Part shown: positions 1-5,636 of the stretch, piece by piece | Position numbering within the stretch: the stretch's first letter is position 1 | How the letters are laid out: each line of letters begins with the position of its first letter | Origin: Pseudomonadota bacterium | GTDB lineage: Bacteria > Pseudomonadota > Gammaproteobacteria > JAKAQQ01 | Length of the DNA: 5,636 nucleotides | Direction: 5' to 3' | NCBI GenBank assembly: GCA_021828425.1 | Contig: JAKARN010000114.1 | Coordinates: forward strand, 1 to 5,636 | Program-made: the position numbers and the translations under genes | The notes under the pieces: model-generated | Database searches by the model: none | The model's input: the letters and a program-made list of their open reading frames with translations, nothing else | Told to the model about the DNA's origin: nothing

Positions 1-57
1 TCTCTTCTTTTTCCGTTGCCCGGATCCGGATCCCTCCTTCCAGCCACCACAGGGTCG
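1..57. other. Short leader upstream of tkt, no clear promoter
   Basis: The first 57 bases hold no recognisable gene end, terminator or well-formed -35/-10 pair. They are pyrimidine-rich at the left (1-14) and contain a 12-base perfect palindrome, GGATCCGGATCC, at 22-33. The tkt reading frame stays open back to a TTG at 16, but those 14 extra residues have no counterpart in transketolases, so I treat the stretch as leader or the gap after an upstream operon gene. A weak ribosome-binding candidate, AGGG at 51-54, lies only 3 bases before the tkt ATG. Confidence 0.5.
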
Positions 58-2061
58 ATGCGTACCAGACGCGAACTTGCCAACGCAATCCGGGCACTGG
101 CCATGGATGCCGTGGAACGGGCCCAGTCGGGACATCCCGGGATGCCCATGGGCATGGCCGACATCGCGGAGGTTCTGTGGAATGATTTCCTAAGGCATAA
201 CCCCCAAAATCCGCGTTGGCCCGACCGGGACCGCTTCCTGCTGTCGAATGGCCACGGTGCCATGCTGCAGTATGCCTTGCTTCATCTGAGTGGGTACGAT
301 CTCACCATCGAGGATCTCAAGGAGTTCCGCCAGCTGCACTCGAAGACCCCGGGACATCCCGAGTACGGCCTGACCCCGGGGGTGGAGGCCACGACCGGCC
401 CCTTGGGCCAGGGGCTGGCCATGGCCGTCGGGATGGCCTTGGCCGAAAAGCGCCTGGCCGCCGAATTCAACCGGCCCGGCTGCCGGCTTGTCGATCACTG
501 GACCTATGTTTTCGCCGGCGACGGCTGTCTCATGGAAGGCATCTCGCATGAGGCGGCCTCGTTGGCGGGAACGCTCGGATTGGGCCGTCTCATTGTTTTC
601 TATGATGACAACGGGATTTCCATCGACGGGGAGGTCGATGGCTGGTTCCGTGACGACACCCCGGCCCGCTTCCGGGCCTACGGGTGGCATGTCACGCCAA
701 CCATCGATGGGCACTCTGCGGAAGCGATCCACTCCGCCATCGAGGAGGCGCGGAGCGTGCTGGAACGCCCCAGCCTGATCCCCTGCCGGACGGTCATCGG
801 GTTCGGGGCACCGGACAAGGCCGGTACGGCCGAAGCCCATGGTTCCGCACTCGGTGCGGAGGAGGTGGCCAAGGCTCGCCTGGCGCTCGGATGGAAGGAA
901 CCCCCTTTCGTGATCCCGAAAGAGATTTATGCGGCCTATGACCGGCGTGCCCAGGGTGCGGAATGGGAAGCCGAGTGGCAGGAGCGGTTCCAGAAGTGCC
1001 AGCGAGAGACCCCCCAACTCGCCCGGGAGTTTGAACGCCGGAATGCCCGGCGGCTCCCGGATGGGCTCGTATCTGATTTCGGGGAATTCCTCCGTTCTGC
1101 CCGGAGTGGACCTGCGAAACTGGCGACCCGCAAGGCCTCGCTCCAGGTGCTCGAAGCCCTGGCGCCCCGTCTCCCCGAACTCCTCGGGGGATCGGCCGAC
1201 CTCAGTGAATCGAATGGCACGCTCTGGCCGGGTGCACGGGTACTGGACCGGGCCCATGCGGACGGTCACTACCTGCACTGGGGAGTCCGTGAGTTCGGCA
1301 TGACCGCGATGCTCAATGGAGTCACGCTGCACGGCGGCCTGCGGCCCTTCGGCGCCACCTTTCTCGTGTTCTCCGATTATGCACGGAACGCCATCCGCCT
1401 GGCCGCACTCATGCAGATCCCCACGATCCTCTTGCTCAGCCATGATTCGATCGCGCTCGGTGAAGATGGCCCGACCCATCAACCAATCGAGCATCTCGCG
1501 AGCTTGCGGCTGATCCCCGGTCTCGTCCTCTGGCGCCCCGCCGATGCCGTGGAAACGGTATATGCCTGGAGAGCGGCGCTCGAGGGAACCGGACATCCGA
1601 CACTGATCGTCCTGACCCGGCAGGGCTTGCCGCTGGAGGAACGGGGAGCCGACCGCGAGCCGGACATCGCCCGCGGAGGTTATATCCTGGTCGAGCCCAG
1701 AACCCCGCCCCAGCTGGTGCTGATCGCGACCGGCTCGGAGGTCGCCCTGGCTGTTGCCGCCTCCCGGAAGCTTGCTGGGATCGGTCTCGCCGCCCGCGTG
1801 GTTTCGATGCCTTCGATCGAGGTCTTCGAGGCCCAGGATCCGGCCTACCGGGAATCCGTCCTGCCCCAGGCACTCGACCGGCGGCTCGCCATCGAGGCCG
1901 GAGCGACCGGCCCCTGGTACCGCCTCGTCGGCTCTCGGGGCGGGGTGCTCGGCATCGACCGCTTCGGCCTGTCCGGACCCGGCGAGGCCGTCACCGCCGC
2001 GCTCGGTTTCACGGTCGAGGCCGTGGTGGCCCGGGCGCAGGGGCTCCTCGGGCAGGCTTGA
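58..2061 (+). CDS. tkt: Transketolase
   Basis: This cytoplasmic thiamine-diphosphate and Mg2+ enzyme moves a two-carbon ketol unit between ketose and aldose phosphates, in the Calvin cycle or the pentose phosphate pathway. The ATG at 58 gives 667 residues, close to the 663 of E. coli TktA, and the N-terminus [19 protein letters not shown] aligns with TktA from its first residues. The N-terminal cofactor domain shows SGHPG with His26, SNGHG with His66, His100, GDG at 154-156 (Asp155 is the metal ligand), Asn185 and His261. The middle pyrimidine domain has Arg358, GGSADLS at 377-383, Ser385, the catalytic Glu412 in VREFGMT, Asp470 and His474 in GEDGPTHQP, and Arg521. A normal C-terminal domain with IATGSEV follows. 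All catalytic and substrate residues I could place by memory of TktA are kept. The C-terminal FGLSGPG (636-642) departs from the usual FGxSAPx. The stop is TGA, and gap starts 40 bases on. 1-deoxyxylulose-5-phosphate synthase is excluded by length and motifs. Confidence 0.97.
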   Translation: MRTRRELANAIRALAMDAVERAQSGHPGMPMGMADIAEVLWNDFLRHNPQNPRWPDRDRFLLSNGHGAMLQYALLHLSGYDLTIEDLKEFRQLHSKTPGHPEYGLTPGVEATTGPLGQGLAMAVGMALAEKRLAAEFNRPGCRLVDHWTYVFAGDGCLMEGISHEAASLAGTLGLGRLIVFYDDNGISIDGEVDGWFRDDTPARFRAYGWHVTPTIDGHSAEAIHSAIEEARSVLERPSLIPCRTVIGFGAPDKAGTAEAHGSALGAEEVAKARLALGWKEPPFVIPKEIYAAYDRRAQGAEWEAEWQERFQKCQRETPQLAREFERRNARRLPDGLVSDFGEFLRSARSGPAKLATRKASLQVLEALAPRLPELLGGSADLSESNGTLWPGARVLDRAHADGHYLHWGVREFGMTAMLNGVTLHGGLRPFGATFLVFSDYARNAIRLAALMQIPTILLLSHDSIALGEDGPTHQPIEHLASLRLIPGLVLWRPADAVETVYAWRAALEGTGHPTLIVLTRQGLPLEERGADREPDIARGGYILVEPRTPPQLVLIATGSEVALAVAASRKLAGIGLAARVVSMPSIEVFEAQDPAYRESVLPQALDRRLAIEAGATGPWYRLVGSRGGVLGIDRFGLSGPGEAVTAALGFTVEAVVARAQGLLGQA

Positions 2062-2085
2062 ACGCGATCGGCATCCAGGATTCCA

Positions 2086-2094
2086 GAAGGGGGG
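2086..2094 (+). promoter_or_regulatory. Shine-Dalgarno sequence of gap (GAAGGGGGG)
   Basis: A purine-rich GAAGGGGGG ends 7 bases before the gap ATG at 2102, a normal spacing, and it decides the start. The earlier ATG at 2097 is too close (2 bases) and its frame closes after two codons. The rest of the 40-base tkt-gap gap shows no hairpin followed by a T-run and no clear promoter, which supports co-transcription. Confidence 0.75.
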
Positions 2095-2101
2095 ACATGA
2101 C

Positions 2102-3121
2102 ATGACCGCACGGGTTGCCATCAATGGCTTCGGACGGATCGGCCGCAATATCCTGCGCGCCTACTACGAGGATCCGCGTTTTGCCCAGCGCTTCTCGATC
2201 GTGGCACTCAACGATCTCGGGAACGCCGGGATCAACGCCCACCTGGCCCGGCATGATTCCGTGCACGGTCGTTTCCCCGGCACCATCGAGGTTGACGGCG
2301 AGGACCTCGTCATCGACCACCGGGACCGGCTGCGGGTCGTGAGCGAACGGGATCCGGCCCGCCTCCCCTGGCGCGACCTCGGCATCGATCTCGTCCTCGA
2401 GTGTACCGGCCACTTCGCCTCGCGGGCGAAATCGGAAAGCCACCTCAAGGCCGGAGCCCGCAAGGTACTGATTTCCGCCCCGGCCGGGGAGGATCTCCCG
2501 ACCATCGTCTACGGGGTGAACCACAAGATCCTGAAACCGTCTGACCGGATTGTCTCCAACGCCTCCTGCACGACGAACTGCCTGGCGCCGCTGGCCCATG
2601 TCCTGCACCGCGGCATTGGCATCGAGCAGGGCTTCATGAACACGGTCCATGCCGCAACCAATGACCAAGTCCTCCTCGACGTTTATCACACGGATCTCAG
2701 GCGGGCGCGTTCGGCTTTCCTGTCCATGATTCCGACGAAGAGCGGGGCGGCTGCCGCCATCGGTCAGGTGATCCCGGAACTCTCGGGCCGGCTGGACGGA
2801 TTCGCCATCCGGGTCCCCACGGCCAACGTCTCGATCGTCGACTTCACGGCCTGGATGGGACGGGAAACCACGGTCGGGGAAATCGACCGGCTCATGCGGG
2901 AAGCCGCATCCGGGGAAATGAAGGGGATCCTGGCCGTGAACGACGAACCGTTGGTCTCGATCGACTTCAATCATGACCCGGTCTCGTCGACCTACGATGC
3001 CAGCCTGACCCGGGTCCAGGGACGGCTGGTCAAGATCCTGGGCTGGTACGACAACGAGTGGGGATTCTCCAACCGGATGCTCGATACCGCCTCCGCCCTG
3101 CTCGCCTTGAGCGGCACATGA
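2102..3121 (+). CDS. gap: Glyceraldehyde-3-phosphate dehydrogenase, type I
   Basis: This cytoplasmic tetrameric enzyme interconverts glyceraldehyde-3-phosphate and 1,3-bisphosphoglycerate with NAD(P). The product is 339 residues, about the usual length. The Rossmann motif [10 protein letters not shown] lies at 7-16, and Asp38 (in NDL), at the end of the second strand, favours NAD over NADP. The catalytic signature SNASCTTNC gives Cys156, and His183 is the base. [27 protein letters not shown] and a C-terminal [12 protein letters not shown] complete the catalytic domain. These match the GapA/CbbG type of beta- and gammaproteobacteria. The motif after the catalytic histidine reads HAAT where this family normally has HAYT. 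Erythrose-4-phosphate dehydrogenase (Epd) occupies the same place in the tkt-epd-pgk order of some gammaproteobacteria and also has Ala at that position. The IPTKSGAA and [10 protein letters not shown] segments are GAPDH-like, so GAPDH is preferred. An upstream in-frame extension into tkt is ignored because the strong ribosome site and the family N-terminus both point to 2102. pgk begins one base after the stop. Confidence 0.93.
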   Translation: MTARVAINGFGRIGRNILRAYYEDPRFAQRFSIVALNDLGNAGINAHLARHDSVHGRFPGTIEVDGEDLVIDHRDRLRVVSERDPARLPWRDLGIDLVLECTGHFASRAKSESHLKAGARKVLISAPAGEDLPTIVYGVNHKILKPSDRIVSNASCTTNCLAPLAHVLHRGIGIEQGFMNTVHAATNDQVLLDVYHTDLRRARSAFLSMIPTKSGAAAAIGQVIPELSGRLDGFAIRVPTANVSIVDFTAWMGRETTVGEIDRLMREAASGEMKGILAVNDEPLVSIDFNHDPVSSTYDASLTRVQGRLVKILGWYDNEWGFSNRMLDTASALLALSGT

Positions 3122-3122
3122 A

Positions 3123-4307
3123 ATGCGCCGGATGACGGATCTTGAGCTCGGGGGACGTCGGGTCCTTCTCCGGGAAGACCTCAATGTCCCGATGGACGGG
3201 CGGCGCATCACGAATGCCCGGCGGATCGAGGCAGCGCTCACGACGATTCGCGAGGCGCTTCGTGCCGGGGCTCGTCTGAGCTTGCTCTCCCACCTGGGCC
3301 GCCCGGATCCGGGACGGCCGGATCCGGACCTCTCGCTCGCGCCCGTCGCCGAATACCTGTCCCAGGCCCTGGGCCGGCCGGTTCCCCTCCTGCCCTGGAG
3401 CGATTCCGTCTGGACCGCTCCCCCTCCGCAGCCGGGCGAGCTCGTCCTCCATGAAAACGTGCGTTTCCTGCCTGGGGAGCGAGCGGACGACCCGCAGCTC
3501 GCCTCCCGCCTGGCCGGACTCTGCGAGATTTTCGTGATGGATGCATTCGCCACGGCGCACCGGGCTGAGGCCTCGACCCACGGGATCATCCGCAAGGCCT
3601 CCCAGGCGTGTGCCGGACCGCTCCTCCTGCGCGAGGTCGATGCCCTGACGCGCATCATCGAATCCCCCGAACGGCCACTCGTGGCGGTCATCGGCGGCGC
3701 CAAGGTCTCGACCAAGATCGAGCTCCTGAACGCGCTTCTGGACCGCGTCGACGGACTGATCCTGGGAGGGGGGATCCTGAACACCCTCCTCTACGCCCAG
3801 GGATTTTCCGTGGGCCAGTCGCTGTGCGAGCGCGAGGCGGCGGATGTGGCCCGCAATTTCCTTTCCGTGGCCAGTGCACGGGGAAAGGAGATCCCCATGC
3901 CCGTCGACGTCGTGGTCGGCCACCTGCCGATGGCCACCTCGGAAGCCGATGTCCGTCCGATCGAGAAGGTGGCCGCGGACGAGTGGATTTTCGACATTGG
4001 TCCCTTGACGATCGCCCGCTACCGGACGCTCCTCACCCGGGCACGGACCCTGCTCTGGAACGGACCGGTCGGAGTTTTCGAATATGACCAGTTCGCGCAA
4101 GGCACCGAGGCCATCGCCCAGGCCATGGTCCAGGGTGGGGCCTATACGGTGGTCGGTGGGGGGGACAGCCTGGCGGCTCTGGACCGCTGGCATCTCGCGG
4201 AACGGGTGTCTTACTGTTCGACGGCAGGGGGAGCCTTCATCGAGTTCATCGAAGGGCGACGCCTGCCGGCACTCGAAGCGCTCGAGGAGCGGGGGGAGGG
4301 GGTGTGA
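3123..4307 (+). CDS. pgk: Phosphoglycerate kinase
   Basis: This cytoplasmic monomeric kinase transfers a phosphate between 1,3-bisphosphoglycerate/ADP and 3-phosphoglycerate/ATP. The product is 394 residues, normal for bacteria. The N-terminal domain binds 3-phosphoglycerate: Arg17, Asp19 and Asn21 in RxDxNVP, Arg34, SHLGRP at 56-61, ENVRF at 111-115, and DAFATAHR at 140-147. The C-terminal nucleotide domain has GGAKVSTK at 191-198 (Lys194 and Lys198), GGGI at 215-218, NGPVGVFE at 313-320, GGGD at 345-348 and STAGGA at 366-371. Two Gly-to-Ala changes from the common consensus stand out: DAFATAHR for DAFGTAHR, and STAGGA for STGGGA. The start is either ATG 3123 (chosen; one base after the gap stop) or ATG 3132. 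The latter gives MTDLELGG, which aligns equally well because E. coli Pgk has MTDLDL after five residues. Only a weak GAGCGG (3109-3114) precedes them, so coupling to gap termination is likely. The last codons overlap pyk. Confidence 0.96.
   Translation: MRRMTDLELGGRRVLLREDLNVPMDGRRITNARRIEAALTTIREALRAGARLSLLSHLGRPDPGRPDPDLSLAPVAEYLSQALGRPVPLLPWSDSVWTAPPPQPGELVLHENVRFLPGERADDPQLASRLAGLCEIFVMDAFATAHRAEASTHGIIRKASQACAGPLLLREVDALTRIIESPERPLVAVIGGAKVSTKIELLNALLDRVDGLILGGGILNTLLYAQGFSVGQSLCEREAADVARNFLSVASARGKEIPMPVDVVVGHLPMATSEADVRPIEKVAADEWIFDIGPLTIARYRTLLTRARTLLWNGPVGVFEYDQFAQGTEAIAQAMVQGGAYTVVGGGDSLAALDRWHLAERVSYCSTAGGAFIEFIEGRRLPALEALEERGEGV
4291..4302 (+). promoter_or_regulatory. G-rich Shine-Dalgarno of pyk inside the pgk end
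   Basis: GGGGGGAGGGGG lies within the last codons of pgk. It includes a GGAGG core (4295-4299) 4 bases before the GTG start of pyk at 4304, a short but usable spacing. A second purine site, GAGGAG, lies at 4284-4289. Ribosomes finishing pgk would stop directly over this region, so pyk translation is probably coupled to pgk. Confidence 0.6.
4304..4307 (+). other. GTGA start/stop overlap of pyk and pgk
   Basis: The pyk start codon GTG (4304-4306) and the pgk stop codon TGA (4305-4307) share bases. This 4-base overlap is a classic arrangement for termination-reinitiation coupling. pyk lies in the -1 frame relative to pgk. Confidence 0.85.
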
Positions 4308-5636
4308 TCCGGCGCCGCACCAAGATCATCGCCACGGTGGGTCCGGCCAGCGCCGAACTGGAGACCCTGGCCGCGCTGGTCCGGGCGGGCGTCGACCTCT
4401 TCCGCCTCAATTTCTCGCATGGCAGTACGACCACACTCACCGATTGGGCGAACCGCATCCGCCAGGTGGCGGAGGCGTGCCAGACGGAAGTGGGACTGTT
4501 GGGCGACCTCGCGGGTCCCAAGATCCGGATCGGGCGGTTCCGGGACGGGCCTGTGCAACTGCGGAGCGGGGACCCCTTCATCATCGATCCCGCCTGCCCG
4601 GAAGAGAACGGGAACCAGGAACGGGTCGGTGTGAGCTACGCCCGCCTGCCCGGGGATGTCTCAGCCGGAGACCGCCTGCTCCTGGCCGACGGCCAGATTG
4701 CGTTCCGTGTCGAATCGGTGGTGGGCACCGCGATCCACTGCCGGGTCGAGACCGGCGGGGTCCTGTCCGATCTCAAAGGCATCAACCGGGAGGGCGGGGG
4801 ATTGTCCGCCGAAGCGCTCACCGACAAGGACCGTCACGACATCACGGTGGCCGCGGCACTGGGGGTCGACTACCTGGCCGTGTCCTTTCCGCGCGATGCG
4901 GAGGATATCGCCCGTGCCCGCGGCCTGCTCGAGAAAGCGGGTGGTCGCGGGCTCGTGGTGGCCAAGATCGAGCGCAGCGAGGCCGTTTCCAACATCAAAA
5001 GCATTCTCGCCGAGTCCGACGCCATCATGGTCGCCCGGGGGGATCTCGCGATCGAGATCGGGGACTGGGAACTCGCGGGTGTCCAGAAACGCCTGATCCG
5101 CCTCGCCCAGGAGGCGCGCAGTGTCGTCATCACGGCCACGCAGATGATGGAGTCCATGGTGCTGAGCCCGGTGCCCACGCGGGCGGAAGTCCTGGATGTG
5201 GCCAATGCGGTCCTGGACGGGACCGATGCGGTCATGCTGTCGGCCGAGAGCGCGGTGGGACACTATCCGGTCCGGGCGGTCGAGGCCATGGCCCGGATCT
5301 GTCTCGGGGCCGAAAAGGATGTCATGACCCAGGTCAGCCTGGAACCCGTGAGCGCCGATGGGCACTATGAGTCCGTGAACGAACTGATCGCCATGGCCGC
5401 GATCCACGTGGCCAACCGCTTTCCGATCCGGGCGGTGGCCACCCTCACGGAATCGGGGACCACGCCCCACCTGGCGTCCCGCCCGCGTTCCGCGATCCCC
5501 ATCTACGCCTTGACGCGCCACGAGGGCACCCGGCGGCGGGTCACCTTGTTGCGCGGGGTCTATCCCGTCGCCTTTGACGTGCTGCACGCCAATCCCGACC
5601 ATGTCCTGGATGAGGCAGTCGCGACCCTCCGGTCCG
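4304..5636 (+). CDS. pyk: Pyruvate kinase, PykA type (3' end cut off)
   Basis: This enzyme makes pyruvate and ATP from phosphoenolpyruvate and ADP in the cytoplasm. I translated this frame by hand: it is open for 444 codons from GTG 4304 to the window edge, with no frameshift. Against PykA-type lengths of about 480, roughly 40 C-terminal residues are missing. The barrel (A) domain begins RRRTKIIATVGPAS and has RLNFSHG at 34-40 (Arg34, Asn36, Ser38), then GDLAGPKIR at 67-75. The B domain covers about 76-170. The barrel resumes with KGINREGGGLS, YLAVSFPR, the catalytic Lys221 with Glu223 in AKIE, VARGD with Asp247, and ITATQMMESM (Thr279), then PTRAEVLDVANAVLDGTDA. The C domain starts near 345 and includes TLTESGTT, the PykA-like form of the regulatory region. 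Its GTG overlaps the pgk TGA as GTGA. No in-frame ATG exists before the middle of the gene and TKIIATVGP must be included, so GTG 4304 is the only sensible start. An aldolase gene commonly follows in this gene order. Confidence 0.95.
   Translation, partial: MIRRRTKIIATVGPASAELETLAALVRAGVDLFRLNFSHGSTTTLTDWANRIRQVAEACQTEVGLLGDLAGPKIRIGRFRDGPVQLRSGDPFIIDPACPEENGNQERVGVSYARLPGDVSAGDRLLLADGQIAFRVESVVGTAIHCRVETGGVLSDLKGINREGGGLSAEALTDKDRHDITVAAALGVDYLAVSFPRDAEDIARARGLLEKAGGRGLVVAKIERSEAVSNIKSILAESDAIMVARGDLAIEIGDWELAGVQKRLIRLAQEARSVVITATQMMESMVLSPVPTRAEVLDVANAVLDGTDAVMLSAESAVGHYPVRAVEAMARICLGAEKDVMTQVSLEPVSADGHYESVNELIAMAAIHVANRFPIRAVATLTESGTTPHLASRPRSAIPIYALTRHEGTRRRVTLLRGVYPVAFDVLHANPDHVLDEAVATLRS

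Noticed and set aside
16..57. TTG start 14 codons upstream for transketolase
   Set aside because: The extra residues match nothing in the family, while ATG 58 aligns with residue 1 of E. coli TktA.
1754..2101. In-frame upstream extension of gap into tkt
   Set aside because: The added 116 residues are tkt read in the wrong frame. The strong ribosome site and the family N-terminus place the start at 2102.
190..2148. 652-codon open frame on the - strand opposite tkt
   Set aside because: It mirrors the codon pattern of a well-supported transketolase in GC-rich DNA. Its product is rich in Arg, Gly and Pro with no recognisable domain.
2102..3121. Assignment as erythrose-4-phosphate dehydrogenase (epd)
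   Set aside because: Gene order and HAAT allow it, but [12 protein letters not shown] and [10 protein letters not shown] match GAPDH rather than Epd. The point is kept as a finding, not as the call.
3297..3326. 15-base near-tandem repeat in pgk coding GRPDP twice
   Set aside because: The loop has the same length as in E. coli Pgk, so it is not an insertion. The similarity likely reflects the conserved HLGRP motif plus GC-rich codons.
2009..4193. Long - strand open frames (591 and 387 codons) opposite gap and pgk
   Set aside because: They are shadows of the + strand genes: low-complexity composition, no known motif, and they overlap each other.
5045..5056. Gly-to-Ala in the pyruvate kinase ARGDLG motif (reads ARGDLA)
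   Set aside because: From memory ARGDLA occurs in other proteobacterial pyruvate kinases, so it is not unusual.
4661..5602. 313-codon - strand frame and the 428-codon + frame at 4084-5370
   Set aside because: Both lie over the pyruvate kinase frame, which carries clear catalytic motifs. Their products have repetitive Gly/Arg/Pro composition.
1..5636. A hidden novel system (defence, mobile element, RNA, CRISPR)
   Set aside because: Nearly every base is accounted for by four conserved metabolic genes. There is no gene-free stretch above 57 bases and no repeat array, RNA gene or transposon end.

Overview
The window is one end-to-end run of central carbon genes, all on the + strand: transketolase (58-2061), glyceraldehyde-3-phosphate dehydrogenase (2102-3121), phosphoglycerate kinase (3123-4307) and pyruvate kinase (4304 to the window edge, 3' end missing). 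Spacing is 40 bases, then 1 base, then a 4-base overlap. No terminator or convincing internal promoter is visible, so the four genes are most simply read as one operon entered at or before the left edge and continuing past the right edge.

The DNA is clearly GC-rich, with G or C in most third codon positions. Composition and codon choice look uniform across all four genes, and nothing suggests recent transfer, insertion sequences, phage, RNA genes or CRISPR. The order tkt-gap-pgk-pyk, usually followed by a fructose-bisphosphate aldolase gene, is known from gammaproteobacteria and Acidithiobacillia, including autotrophs where these genes form part of a cbb cluster. The transketolase and the pyruvate kinase resemble the E. 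coli TktA and PykA types. The GAPDH resembles the GapA/CbbG type of beta- and gammaproteobacteria. I infer a GC-rich proteobacterium of that kind, possibly a chemoautotroph or methylotroph, but no RuBisCO or phosphoribulokinase gene is present here to prove autotrophy.

Phosphoglycerate kinase and GAPDH interconvert 3-phosphoglycerate and glyceraldehyde-3-phosphate. Transketolase moves two-carbon units among sugar phosphates, either for ribulose-bisphosphate regeneration or in the pentose phosphate pathway. Pyruvate kinase completes the lower glycolytic route to pyruvate. The set therefore fits either Calvin-cycle regeneration with an outlet to pyruvate, or glycolysis plus the pentose phosphate pathway.

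I found no undescribed system. The points worth a second look are small: a G-rich pgk/pyk overlap where a -1 slip would fuse the two enzymes, a Tyr-to-Ala change beside the GAPDH catalytic histidine, and tiny ORFs hooked onto the gap and pgk starts.
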